Origin: Candidatus Borkfalkia stercoripullorum
GTDB taxonomy: Bacteria > Bacillota > Clostridia > Christensenellales > Borkfalkiaceae
NCBI GenBank assembly: GCA_019119395.1
Contig: DWXC01000023.1
Coordinates: 1 to 62,339 of the forward strand
DNA length: 62,339 nucleotides
Direction: 5' to 3'
Shown here: one piece after another, positions 1 to 7,188 of the stretch
How positions within the stretch are numbered: the first letter of the stretch is position 1
Layout of the letters: every line of letters begins with the position of its first letter
Made by a program: the position numbers and the translations under genes
Notes under the pieces: model-generated
What the model was told of the DNA's origin: nothing
What the model saw: only the letters and a program-made list of their open reading frames with translations
The model's database searches: none

Positions 1-27
1 GAGTAAAAAGTTCGGATTATACCCTTT

Positions 28-103
28 TGGTGCACCTTCAGGGACTCGAACCCGGGACCCACTGATTAAGAGTCAGTTGCTCTACCAACTGAGCTAAAGG
101 TGC
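28..103 (-). tRNA. tRNA-Lys (anticodon CTT)
   Basis: Cloverleaf on the minus strand: a 7-bp acceptor stem starts GCACCTT, the D-arm reads TAGCTCAGTTGG, the anticodon loop CTCTTAA gives CTT, the T-loop is GTTCGAGTC-like, and CCA is encoded at 28-30. It is the last tRNA of the six-gene array visible in this window; the array could continue off the left edge. Confidence 0.95.
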
Positions 104-107
104 ATAT

Positions 108-183
108 TGGTGATCCATCCGCGATTCGAACGCGGGACACCGTGATTAAAAGTCACGTGCTCTGCCAACTGAGCTAATGGACC
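108..183 (-). tRNA. tRNA-Lys (anticodon TTT)
   Basis: The acceptor stem GGTCCAT pairs with ATGGATC. The anticodon loop CTTTTAA gives TTT, and CCA is encoded at 108-110. It sits 4 nt from the preceding Lys tRNA and is clearly co-transcribed with it. The two Lys isoacceptors together read AAA and AAG. Confidence 0.95.
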
Positions 184-207
184 ATAACTTTTGTTTGGCT
201 TCGGATT

Positions 208-283
208 TGGCTGGGGTGGCAAGATTCGAACTTACGAAATGCCGGAATCAAAATCCGGTGCCTTACCGCTTGGCTACACCCCA
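208..283 (-). tRNA. tRNA-Gln (anticodon TTG)
   Basis: The acceptor stem TGGGGTG pairs with CACCCCA, and the U1-A72 pair is typical of tRNA-Gln. The anticodon loop TTTTGAT gives TTG. CCA is encoded at 208-210. Third-last member of the array. Confidence 0.95.
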
Positions 284-294
284 ATAAAATTTTA

Positions 295-372
295 TGGGGC
301 GGGCGACGGGAATCGAACCCACGACCTCCAGGGCCACAATCTGGCGCTCTAACCAACTGAGCTACACCCGCC
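295..372 (-). tRNA. tRNA-His (anticodon GTG)
   Basis: The anticodon loop TTGTGGC gives GTG. The gene encodes the extra 5' G at -1 (position 372) opposite a C73 discriminator (position 298), the identity element of bacterial tRNA-His. CCA is encoded at 295-297. Confidence 0.95.
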
Positions 373-380
373 ATAAAATT

Positions 381-457
381 TGGCGCGCCTGAAGAGATTC
401 GAACTCCTGACACATGGCTTAGAAGGCCATTGCTCTATCCTACTGAGCTACAGGCGC
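381..457 (-). tRNA. tRNA-Arg (anticodon TCT)
   Basis: The acceptor stem GCGCCTG pairs with CAGGCGC. The anticodon loop CTTCTAA gives TCT, reading AGA/AGG. CCA is encoded at 381-383. Confidence 0.95.
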
Positions 458-482
458 AGATACACGCTCTCCTCTCTGTGTT

Positions 483-556
<74 letters not shown>

Positions 557-573
557 ATTCACAACGCTAAAAG

Positions 574-603
574 ATTATATCAAAAACGCGGGCGCATTGT
601 CAA
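574..603 (-). promoter_or_regulatory. Promoter of the six-tRNA operon
   Basis: TTGACA (598-603) is separated by 18 nt from TATAAT (574-579) on the minus strand. Transcription would start about 10 nt upstream of tRNA-Gly. Both boxes match the sigma-A consensus exactly. Confidence 0.85.
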
Positions 604-680
604 TTGATTTTTAAGGTTTTTCCCTTGTTTTTTACATTTTTTTGAAAGCCGCGCCCCTCTTGCGGCGGCAAAAAACCGCG

Positions 681-1151
681 TTAACGTATCTCTACGATCG
701 TCGGTACCGCCTTATTCCCGTTGATCACGAGATAACAATACGTCTGACGGGGCGAATACCTCGTCATGCAGCCGGGATTTATGAGGAGAACGCCTTCCTC
801 TTCCCCTGCAAACGCCTCGTGCGTATGCCCGAACAGCGCGACGTCGCACAGCTTTTCTTTCGCCGCGCGCACGAGTCTGTCCGTGCCGCTTTTGACGCCG
901 TAGCGATGCCCGTGGCAGGCGAAGATCCGCCGCCCTTCGACGTCGAGCACGAATTCGCTCTGCCCGCCGAAAAAGTCGTTATTGCCCGCAACGACGTATG
1001 TCTTTTCGGGATAGGCGCGCATAAGGTCTTTCGCGTCGGAAGCCATATCGCCGAGATGCACGATGTAATCGCATTCGGAAAGCACGGTCGCGATCTTATC
1101 GAGCGGCGCGAGGTTGCGGTGCGTATCGGAGATCACGACGAGCGTCTTCAT
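681..1151 (-). CDS. MJ0936/YfcE-family metallophosphoesterase
   Basis: A 156-residue calcineurin-like phosphoesterase of the small YfcE/MJ0936 type, a cytosolic phosphodiesterase whose natural substrate is usually unknown. The metal-binding motifs are visible in order: ISDTHRN near residue 8, HLGDMA near 32, GNND near 56, CHGH near 79, and GHTH near 108. The start is the ATG that overlaps the stop of rdgB in an ATGA, so the two genes are translationally coupled. A much longer in-frame extension to 1571 lies antiparallel within rdgB and was rejected. The rdgB-yfcE pairing is common in Firmicutes. Confidence 0.92.
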   Translation of the reverse strand: MKTLVVISDTHRNLAPLDKIATVLSECDYIVHLGDMASDAKDLMRAYPEKTYVVAGNNDFFGGQSEFVLDVEGRRIFACHGHRYGVKSGTDRLVRAAKEKLCDVALFGHTHEAFAGEEEGVLLINPGCMTRYSPRQTYCYLVINGNKAVPTIVEIR

Positions 1152-1738
1152 GCCCTGCCCTCTTTCAATTTTGCGGCGAGGGCGGAAAGCGCCTTTGCCC
1201 TGTGCGATACGGCGTTTTTCTCTTCCGCGCAAGCCATGCCGAAGCACTTTTCGAGTTCGTCGCTGTAAAAGAGCGGGTCGTACCCGAACCCGTTTTCCCC
1301 CTCGGGGGCAAAAAGGATACGGCCGTACGTCCTGCCCGAAGCGGTCACTTCCCGCCCGTCGGGAAAGACGAGGGCGACGCAGCTTTCGAAATACGCCCCG
1401 CGCCCCTTTTCGGGAACGCCTTCGAGGTTTTTCAGAAGCAGCGCGTTGTTCGCGCCGTCGTCCCCGTGCCGCCCGCAATAACGTGCGCTGTGCACGCCGG
1501 GCGCGCCGCCGAGCGCCGCAACGCACAGCCCGGAATCGTCCGCGAGCGCAGGCAGGGAAAGCGCGCCGCACACGGCGCGCGCCTTGATGAGCGCGTTCTC
1601 CTCGAACGTTTCTCCGTTTTCCTCGATGTCTTGCGAAAAGCCCGCATCCTGCATCGAAACGATCTCGTATCCTTTGAAAATTTCCGCGATCTCGCGGAGT
1701 TTATGTTTGTTGCCGCTGGCAACCACGATCTTATCCAT
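1148..1738 (-). CDS. rdgB: RdgB/HAM1 XTP/dITP pyrophosphatase
   Basis: A 196-residue non-canonical purine NTP pyrophosphatase that hydrolyses XTP, dITP and ITP to the monophosphate, keeping deaminated bases out of DNA and RNA. Seen: the N-terminal ASGNKHKLREI nucleotide-binding motif near residue 8, ENALIKA near 48, the catalytic ADDSGLCV segment near 66, APGVHSARY near 80, the GFGYDPLF motif near 150, and SHRAKAL near 177. Length and motif order are normal. The gene begins six bases after a -10 box and shows no ribosome binding site, suggesting a leaderless transcript. It overlaps the downstream phosphoesterase by 4 nt. Confidence 0.96.
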   Translation of the reverse strand: MDKIVVASGNKHKLREIAEIFKGYEIVSMQDAGFSQDIEENGETFEENALIKARAVCGALSLPALADDSGLCVAALGGAPGVHSARYCGRHGDDGANNALLLKNLEGVPEKGRGAYFESCVALVFPDGREVTASGRTYGRILFAPEGENGFGYDPLFYSDELEKCFGMACAEEKNAVSHRAKALSALAAKLKEGRA

Positions 1739-1744
1739 ATCTGT

Positions 1745-1773
1745 ATTTTAGCACTTTTGCGCGGATCAGGCAA
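1745..1773 (-). promoter_or_regulatory. Promoter of rdgB (predicted leaderless)
   Basis: TTGCCT (1768-1773), a 17-nt spacer, then TAAAAT (1745-1750) on the minus strand. Only ACAGAT separates the -10 box from the ATG at 1738, so transcription would start at or next to the start codon. Confidence 0.6.
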
Positions 1774-1800
1774 GCCGTTTCGCGAACGAATCCCTCATAT

Positions 1801-3714
1801 TCACACCGCTTTGCCCGTTTCCTCCGCGGAAGCGGCCTCACCCTCGTTCAAAGATTCTTCGGCGATCTTGTAATTCATGTCGTTCAGGCATTTGAGTTCG
1901 TAGAACCTGCCCTTCTTTTCCATGAGTTCGTCGTACGTTCCCGTTTCCACGCACTTGCCCGCGTCCATGACGACGATCCTGTCCGCGTCGCGTATGGTAG
2001 ACAGGCGGTGGGCGACGATAAACGTCGTGCGCCCCTTGATCAGGCTGGAGATCGCCTTTTGCACCTGATACTCCGAAATATTGTCGAGCGCGCTCGTCGC
2101 CTCGTCCAAAATAAGGATGCGCGGATCGCGGATGAGGGCGCGGGCGATGGTCACGCGCTGCTTCTGCCCGCCGCTCAATTTGCCGCCCTGCTCGCCGATG
2201 AACGTGTCCAGCCCGTCGGGAAGATCTTTCACGAATTCGTTCAGGTTCGCCATTTCGGCAACGCGTTCGACGTCCTTTTCGTCCACGTTTTCCAACCCGT
2301 AGACGATGTTCTGCCGTATCGACCCCGCAAACAGCACGCTGTTTTGGGGCACGACCGATATAAAGTGCCTGTAATCGGGCAATGAAAGTTCGGTTATGTC
2401 GTTATCGTCGATATAAAGCGCGCCCTCCGTCGGCTTCAAAAAACCGATGATCAGGTTCATGAGCGTCGATTTGCCGCTGCCCGAAGCGCCGACGACGGCG
2501 ATGCACTCGCCCTGCTTCACGTCCAGACTGAAATCCTCGACGACATACGCCGAACCGTTCGGGTATTTGTAACTGACGTGATCGAACTTCACCCGCCCGT
2601 CGAGGAATGCCGGTTTTTTCTTGCCGGCCGTCTCTTCCACGTCTTTGGAGAGCATGATCTCGGACAGCGAGTCGATCGCCTCGAACCCGACCGCAAACGT
2701 GGGAAGGACGTTGACGATCGTCTGTACCGCGCCGTTTATGGAAGCGAACATGGACTGATACAAAACGATGTCGCCCGGGGAGATCAGCCCCTTGAGCGCG
2801 AAAACCGCACAGAAAATGAGGCATGCGCCGCTCATAAGATTTGCCACGACCCAAAGTGCCGAACCGAAATAGGAATTGGTGCGGTCTACCGCAAGCCCCC
2901 GCGCCGTGAGCCTGCGGATATTCCTGTCGCATTGAGCGATCTCTTCGTCTTCCAGCCCGTGCGCCTTGGTAACGGGAAGCATGCCGAGCATGTTCGAAAA
3001 CTTTGCCGAAACGATCTCGTTTTCGACGCGGTATTTATGGTTTTTGCGGCTCATGCGCTTGCGGAAAAACTGCGTAAGCAGAACGTTCGCAGGGACGATG
3101 ATCAGAAAGAACAGCGTGACGAGCCTGCTGTTGTACACGGAAATCCCGATGGACACGAGCGCGACGATGATGTTGGGGATCAGCACCTTGATCATGTTCG
3201 TATTCAGGGCGTCCACGCTTTCGATGTCTTTGAGGAATTTGCTCTGCAGCTTCCCCGTTTCGATCTCTTTATGGTATGTAATGGAAAGATGCTGCAGCTT
3301 TCTAATGACCGTGCCGCGCATCCCCGCGCCCGTCTTTCGGATCATTTTGTCCGTAATGCGCGAATAGACGACGTGCGTCGGGATATTCTGCAACAGCACG
3401 ACGACAAGAACCGCGCCGTTGATGATCAGGCCGCGCACCGTTTCGCCCGTGAGCTGACTGCTCGCCAGATCGATGATGTTGGCGGTTATGATCGGAATGA
3501 CCCAGACGGGCAGATTTTTCAGAATGAACATGAAAAGGCTCAAACAAAAACCGCCCTTGTTTTTCTGCAAGAGCCGCTTATAGTACAGAAAGCCCGTACC
3601 GCGTTTTTTTCCGTTTTTCGGAGGGGCGTCCTCGTCGAACAGGTGTTCAAAATCGGGGATCACATTGTCGCTGCGCTTATACTTGGAAGTTTCCGTCCCT
3701 TTCGCCGCACTCAT
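1801..3714 (-). CDS. ABC exporter, fused permease and ATPase
   Basis: About 637 residues. A cytosolic charged N-tail is followed by six membrane segments (about residues 50-320 of the exporter core) and a C-terminal ATPase. Seen in the ATPase: Walker A GASGSGKS, Q-loop VVPQNS, signature LSGGQKQR, Walker B ILILDEATSALD and the H-loop VAHRLST. This is the type IV (MsbA/LmrA-like) half-transporter architecture; substrate unknown. I chose the ATG at 3714 because AAGGAG lies 5 nt upstream of it. An in-frame ATG at 3756, with AGGGG only 4 nt away, would add 14 residues. A promoter lies at 3778-3806. It stands alone, so it probably acts as a homodimer. Confidence 0.9.
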   Translation of the reverse strand: MSAAKGTETSKYKRSDNVIPDFEHLFDEDAPPKNGKKRGTGFLYYKRLLQKNKGGFCLSLFMFILKNLPVWVIPIITANIIDLASSQLTGETVRGLIINGAVLVVVLLQNIPTHVVYSRITDKMIRKTGAGMRGTVIRKLQHLSITYHKEIETGKLQSKFLKDIESVDALNTNMIKVLIPNIIVALVSIGISVYNSRLVTLFFLIIVPANVLLTQFFRKRMSRKNHKYRVENEIVSAKFSNMLGMLPVTKAHGLEDEEIAQCDRNIRRLTARGLAVDRTNSYFGSALWVVANLMSGACLIFCAVFALKGLISPGDIVLYQSMFASINGAVQTIVNVLPTFAVGFEAIDSLSEIMLSKDVEETAGKKKPAFLDGRVKFDHVSYKYPNGSAYVVEDFSLDVKQGECIAVVGASGSGKSTLMNLIIGFLKPTEGALYIDDNDITELSLPDYRHFISVVPQNSVLFAGSIRQNIVYGLENVDEKDVERVAEMANLNEFVKDLPDGLDTFIGEQGGKLSGGQKQRVTIARALIRDPRILILDEATSALDNISEYQVQKAISSLIKGRTTFIVAHRLSTIRDADRIVVMDAGKCVETGTYDELMEKKGRFYELKCLNDMNYKIAEESLNEGEAASAEETGKAV

Positions 3715-3777
3715 ACGTTCTCCTTGCGGGTGTGCCTGTTTTTTTAAATCGCTCATCGTTCCCCTGCCGGTGGCTTT

Positions 3778-3806
3778 ATTGTATCACCCGTTTTCGGAAT
3801 TTGCAA
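3778..3806 (-). promoter_or_regulatory. Promoter of the ABC exporter
   Basis: TTGCAA (3801-3806), 17 nt, TACAAT (3778-3783) with an upstream TGA giving an extended -10, TGATACAAT. The same TGATACAAT string occurs in the promoters at 32545 and 35335. Confidence 0.7.
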
Positions 3807-3948
3807 CTGCTTTCGCTCAAATTTATCGATCGAAATAAAAAAACAGCGACGGAACATACAGGATTTCTTCCCGATACGCAACACGAATCGCCCGATAAAT
3901 CGAATCATATTTTTTGATTTCTGCGCCCGATTTGTGCCCAAAACGGCA

Positions 3949-4004
3949 AAAAACACTATATACGGTAATTTTTAATGAAAACAATTACCGTATATAGTGT
4001 TTTT
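3949..4004 (-). terminator. Long perfect hairpin directly after tRNA-Leu
   Basis: A perfect 22-bp inverted repeat (arms 3949-3970 and 3983-4004, loop 12 nt) begins at the CCA end of tRNA-Leu. It is AT-rich and its downstream arm ends in a run of T on the minus strand, so a terminator is the simplest reading. The stem is unusually long for a tRNA terminator. The stretch 3807-3948 to its left is AT-rich and shows no gene. Confidence 0.6.
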
Positions 4005-4086
4005 GGTGCGGATGACAGGATTTGAACCTGCAAGGTTGCCCACCGGATTCTAAGTCCGGCGCGTCTGCCAGTTTCGCCACATCCGC
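4004..4086 (-). tRNA. tRNA-Leu (anticodon TAG)
   Basis: The acceptor stem GCGGATG pairs with CATCCGC. The anticodon loop CTTAGAA gives TAG, reading CUN codons. A long variable arm (class II tRNA, 83 nt) is present and CCA is encoded at 4004-4006. Confidence 0.95.
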
Positions 4087-4097
4087 AAAGCCCTTTC

Positions 4098-4126
4098 AGT
4101 TTACAACATTTGAAAAAAAAAGGCAA
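4098..4126 (-). promoter_or_regulatory. Probable promoter of tRNA-Leu
   Basis: TTGCCT (4121-4126), 17 nt including a T-run, TAAACT (4098-4103). A moderate match, placed 12 nt upstream of the tRNA 5' end. Confidence 0.5.
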
Positions 4127-4138
4127 CCGTTTCCGCGG

Positions 4139-4163
4139 AAAAAGGCGGCCAAAGGCCGCCTTT
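4139..4163 (-). terminator. Intrinsic terminator of the Cys-rich gene
   Basis: Perfect 10-bp stem AAAGGCGGCC/GGCCGCCTTT with a 3-nt loop, ending in five T on the minus strand, 10 nt after the stop codon at 4173. Confidence 0.8.
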
Positions 4164-4172
4164 CCCTGAATT

Positions 4173-4478
4173 TCAGTTATTGCAGCAGCGGCGCACCACT
4201 TTGCATTTGCAGCAGAGCGCGTACTGACGGTTGTAATAATCCGCGTCGCAGCAGACGGAATCGCCGCCGTGACGGCCGAAGCCGGAGCAATCGCGCCGGC
4301 AAGAGCAGCAGCTATTCTGCGAACAGGCACTCGCCCGGCCGCAGCAGCCGTTTCCGCTTTCCGAATCGCCGCAACAACCGCCGCGCCCGCGGGCATTCCC
4401 GCAGCATTGATCGCAGCCGCAACTTTCATTGCAACCGCACCCGTTGCAGCCGAACAGCAGCAAATAAAGCAAACACAT
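4173..4478 (-). CDS. Cysteine-rich small protein, 24 Cys in 101 residues
   Basis: I do not recognise the family. The predicted protein has 101 residues, 24 of them cysteine, many in CC pairs (25-26, 35-36, 45-46, 57-58, 76-77, 89-90, 98-99), with abundant Gly, Asn and Arg between them. The N-terminus MCLLYLLLFGC is a short hydrophobic stretch that is too short for a standard signal peptide. The start is supported by AAAAGGGGAC upstream of the ATG, and a terminator follows the stop. The frame remains open further upstream, but that part reads across the MFS gene and was rejected. A spore-coat or metal-binding role would fit the composition, but this is inference. The gene has its own terminator, so it is probably monocistronic. 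Confidence 0.7.
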   Translation of the reverse strand: MCLLYLLLFGCNGCGCNESCGCDQCCGNARGRGGCCGDSESGNGCCGRASACSQNSCCSCRRDCSGFGRHGGDSVCCDADYYNRQYALCCKCKVVRRCCNN

Positions 4479-4487
4479 GATCTTTCG

Positions 4488-4568
4488 TCCCCTTTTGTAG
4501 ATAGTGAGATTTCCCTCTCTTCTATCATCATACGAAAGAACACCGTTTTTTGTGCGTACAAAAGGGGA
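4488..4568 (-). repeat. Inverted repeat linking MFS terminator and Cys-rich SD
   Basis: The 12-nt arm TCCCCTTTTGTA (4488-4499) is repeated inverted at 4557-4568. On the minus strand one arm is the 3' arm of the MFS terminator plus its T-run, and the other holds the AAAAGGGG ribosome binding site of the Cys-rich gene. An internal 8-nt pair, TCTTTCGT/ACGAAAGA (4481-4488, 4532-4539), lies within or next to it. Confidence 0.6.
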
Positions 4569-4588
4569 ACGCGGTATATGCGTTCCCC
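4556..4588 (-). terminator. Terminator of the GNAT-MFS unit
   Basis: Perfect 9-bp stem GGGGAACGC/GCGTTCCCC (4564-4572, 4580-4588) followed on the minus strand by TTTTGTA, 12 nt after the MFS stop. Confidence 0.75.
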
Positions 4589-4599
4589 CGCTTTTCATG

Positions 4600-5838
4600 C
4601 TATTGTTCTGTTTTGCCGGCGTCGTCGCCGACGTTCTCCTCTTCGGAAGCAGCAGTCCGTTTCTTTTCGCGATAAAGTGCGACGGCGACGAACATGACGA
4701 CCGGAAAGAAGATGCCGAACGCAATGCCTGCCTGTATCGAACCGCCGAAGCCGTCGGCGATCGCCCCGACGGCGGAAGGGCCGGACATACCCCCGACGTC
4801 GCCCGCCAGCGCGAGGAGCGCGAACAGCGCCGTGCCGCCCTTGGGGATCGTGGCGGACGCAAACGAAAGCGTACCCGGCCACATGATGCTGACGCAAAAA
4901 CCCACGATGCCGCACCCGACGAGCCCGAGCCACGCAGCGCTTTGCGGCGCGAACGCGCACAGCGCATACCCGCCGACGCAGCCCGCCGCAGAGATCATCA
5001 GCGCGGGTTTAATATGCAATTTCGCTCCGAATTTCGCAAACAGCACGCGGGATATGCCCATGCACACGGCAAACAGACAAGGCCCTAAAAGATCGCCGAG
5101 CGTTTTGGAGACTTTCAGGCCCGATTCCGCGAATGCGGACGCCCACTGGCTGACCGCATTTTCGCAGCTTCCCGCACAGAGCATCAAAAGCACGAACAGC
5201 CAGAACATGCGTGATTTCAAAAGCGCTCCGACCGACATGCCCTTGCCCTCTTCCACGGGCTTGAACAGGGGCACGAAAAGGAAACAGACCGCATTCAAAA
5301 AAGGCACGGCTGCCCATACGCATGCGAGGATCTGCCAGTTTTCGATACCCGCCAGCACGAAATAGAGCGTGGACAACGCGACGACGGCGACCAGCCCCCA
5401 ACTGTAAAAGGAATGCAGAAGCCCCATCTCCGATTTTTTGTTTTCCGAAGGGCATGCCTCGATGACTGGGCTTACAAGCACTTCGATCAACCCTCCGCCG
5501 ACCGCGTACACTGCGGAAGCGATAAACAGCCCGACCGCGGGGACGGGCAGAACGTCGGGCAAAAAAGCCAGAAGCAAGAGCCCGCCGCCGGCAAACAGAT
5601 GCGCCGCCACCATGCACGGCCGATACCCTATTTTGTCCACAAACTTCGACGAAAGCAGGTCGATCAAAAGCTGCATGCCGAAATTCACCGTGATCATCGT
5701 GCCGATCAAGGTGAGCGATATGTTGTACTGCGTATTAAAAGTCACGAACAGAAGCGGTGCAAAATTGACGATGATCGCCTGCGTGACGTATCCCGTATAA
5801 CAGGCGATTTTCGTATGCCTGACCCCGAGCGCTTTCAT
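4600..5838 (-). CDS. MFS transporter
   Basis: 412 residues with about 12 hydrophobic segments, in two six-helix halves split by a loop near residue 200 (FKPVEEGKG). The family is the major facilitator superfamily, in the general style of FucP/sugar-porter-like permeases. The substrate cannot be read from the sequence. The polar C-terminal tail (EKKRTAASEEEN) is probably cytosolic. The start ATG at 5838 follows AGGTAC, a weak ribosome binding site, 27 nt after the GNAT gene, so the two are probably co-transcribed from the promoter at 6381-6410. Confidence 0.88.
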   Translation of the reverse strand: MKALGVRHTKIACYTGYVTQAIIVNFAPLLFVTFNTQYNISLTLIGTMITVNFGMQLLIDLLSSKFVDKIGYRPCMVAAHLFAGGGLLLLAFLPDVLPVPAVGLFIASAVYAVGGGLIEVLVSPVIEACPSENKKSEMGLLHSFYSWGLVAVVALSTLYFVLAGIENWQILACVWAAVPFLNAVCFLFVPLFKPVEEGKGMSVGALLKSRMFWLFVLLMLCAGSCENAVSQWASAFAESGLKVSKTLGDLLGPCLFAVCMGISRVLFAKFGAKLHIKPALMISAAGCVGGYALCAFAPQSAAWLGLVGCGIVGFCVSIMWPGTLSFASATIPKGGTALFALLALAGDVGGMSGPSAVGAIADGFGGSIQAGIAFGIFFPVVMFVAVALYREKKRTAASEEENVGDDAGKTEQ

Positions 5839-5865
5839 AATAAAGTACCTATTCGCAAAACTTTC

Positions 5866-6315
5866 TCAAAGCGGCAATTCTTTGACCATCTGGAGGTATC
5901 CGAGCGGTTCGTACCCGAGCCTGCCGTACAGCGCGCGTGCCCGCACGTTTTCCGCTTCCACTTCCAGGCGGATGCGCACAAAGCCGTTATCCCTTGCGTA
6001 TTTTTCGATAAAGGCGAAATATTCTCTGCCCAGCCCCAGGCAGCGGTATTCTTCGAGAATAAACAGCTCTTCCAGCCACAAAACTTTTCCGCCCGCTTCG
6101 CGCGAATACGTTTTTGCCGTGAGCGCAATGCCGACGGGCTTCCCGTCCGCCTCGACGATATACCCGTCCGCATATTCGTCCGAGCGCATCAGCTCGCAAA
6201 AAGTGCGTTCGTGATACTCTTTCGGGATCTCGTGCGCCACGGCGGGCGACGCATAAAACATTTCCGAAAGGCGGAGGAATACATCCCTGTCCTTCTTTTC
6301 TATTTTACGGATCAT
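5866..6315 (-). CDS. GNAT-family N-acetyltransferase
   Basis: 149 residues with the GNAT fold: the acetyl-CoA motif region EEYRCLGLGREYF (around residues 90-105, a variant of RxxGxG/A) and the C-terminal GRLGYEPLGY near 130-140. It would transfer an acetyl group to an unidentified amine. The start at 6315 (MIRKIEKKD) is preferred because GAGGTG lies 5-8 nt upstream; an ATG four codons earlier lacks this. First gene of a two-gene unit with the MFS transporter. Confidence 0.88.
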   Translation of the reverse strand: MIRKIEKKDRDVFLRLSEMFYASPAVAHEIPKEYHERTFCELMRSDEYADGYIVEADGKPVGIALTAKTYSREAGGKVLWLEELFILEEYRCLGLGREYFAFIEKYARDNGFVRIRLEVEAENVRARALYGRLGYEPLGYLQMVKELPL

Positions 6316-6380
6316 AAAGCACCTCATCCGGGCAGTAAAATATAAAACAGACGCGCCCGACCGATATTATATACCTCCCC

Positions 6381-6410
6381 ATTATATTAAGTCAGGCATA
6401 CTTTTGTCAA
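6381..6410 (-). promoter_or_regulatory. Promoter of GNAT-MFS unit
   Basis: TTGACA (6405-6410), 18 nt, TATAAT (6381-6386): a consensus match, about 60 nt upstream of the GNAT start. Confidence 0.8.
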
Positions 6411-6433
6411 TCATATTCCTGCGTTTTCCGTAC

Positions 6434-6469
6434 AAAAAAACTTCCCGCGGGGCGATATGCCGCGGGAAG
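6434..6469 (-). terminator. Terminator of ferritin
   Basis: Perfect 10-bp stem CTTCCCGCGG/CCGCGGGAAG with a 9-nt loop, followed on the minus strand by seven T. It lies about 63 nt past the ferritin stop. Confidence 0.85.
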
Positions 6470-6532
6470 CCGAATTTACGAATTTTTGGTGTTTTGTTAA
6501 CAATATTTTAACATAAAGCCGCTATAATGCCA

Positions 6533-7042
6533 TCACAGGACAAGGGACGGGGCGGCATAAACGCGCGTTTTCAGTTCGCTGTCGAGCAGATACAAAGAAC
6601 GCGCGTCCGAACCGAACAGTTCCATCTTGCGAATGAGGTCGGAAGCGTTCTTCTCTTCCTCGCCCTGTTCCTTTACGAACCAGTCGAGGAACTGCATGGT
6701 GCGGAAATCTTTTGCCGCGTTTGCCGCCGCATAGATCTCGTTGATCTCGCCCGTGATATATTTTTCGTGTTCGAACGCGGCTTTTAAGGGCGCCATATTG
6801 TCCGTAAGCGCGGCGGAAGGCTTTGCGATCGCGTCAAACGTGACCTTTTCCCCGTTGTTCTGCAGATATTTGACCATGAGAAGAGCGTGATCCATCTCTT
6901 CCTGCGCCTGTACATAATACCAATTATAGAAGCCGTCGAGCCCGGCTTCCTGATAATAATTGGCAAATTCAAAATAAAGGTAAGACGAATAAAATTCTTT
7001 ATTGATCTGGCTGTTCAAAAGCCTGCTCACGTTTTTGTCCAT
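6533..7042 (-). CDS. ftnA: Ferritin, non-heme iron storage protein
   Basis: 169 residues of four-helix-bundle ferritin. It oxidises Fe2+ at the ferroxidase site and stores the mineral inside a 24-mer shell. The di-iron ligands line up with the FtnA pattern shifted by one residue: E16, E49 with H52 (QEEMDH), E93, Q126 and E129 (EQGEE). Length is normal. It has a consensus promoter and an AAAGGAG site upstream of the ATG, and its own terminator. It is transcribed divergently from a TetR-family gene across a 146-nt gap with two palindromes. Regulation by that TetR protein is possible but inferred. Confidence 0.96.
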   Translation of the reverse strand: MDKNVSRLLNSQINKEFYSSYLYFEFANYYQEAGLDGFYNWYYVQAQEEMDHALLMVKYLQNNGEKVTFDAIAKPSAALTDNMAPLKAAFEHEKYITGEINEIYAAANAAKDFRTMQFLDWFVKEQGEEEKNASDLIRKMELFGSDARSLYLLDSELKTRVYAAPSLVL

Positions 7043-7077
7043 AACGATCTCCTTTTATATTCTTCCGTTCGGTTTAT

Positions 7078-7106
7078 ATTATAACCCTTTTTGCCCTTTT
7101 TTTCAA
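7078..7106 (-). promoter_or_regulatory. Promoter of ferritin with overlapping palindrome
   Basis: TTGAAA (7101-7106), 17 nt, TATAAT (7078-7083). A perfect 10-bp palindrome ACCGATCGGT (7106-7115) abuts the -35 box and could be an operator. Confidence 0.75.
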
Positions 7107-7130
7107 CCGATCGGTCGCAAAATAAAATAA

Positions 7131-7169
7131 TCGACAAGTGTTGACAAACATGGCTTTATCGGTTATAAT
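7131..7169 (+). promoter_or_regulatory. Promoter and possible operator of the tetR gene
   Basis: Perfect consensus: TTGACA (7141-7146), 17 nt, TATAAT (7164-7169). An imperfect palindrome TCGACAAGTGTTGA (7131-7144) overlaps the -35 box, a position expected for an autoregulatory TetR operator. Confidence 0.75.
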
Positions 7170-7188
7170 GCTGTAAACGGAGGGATAT

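Noticed and set aside
681..1571. Extended start for the phosphoesterase
   Set aside because: The extra N-terminal part is Arg/Ala-rich noise inside rdgB; the ATG at 1151 gives the normal family length.
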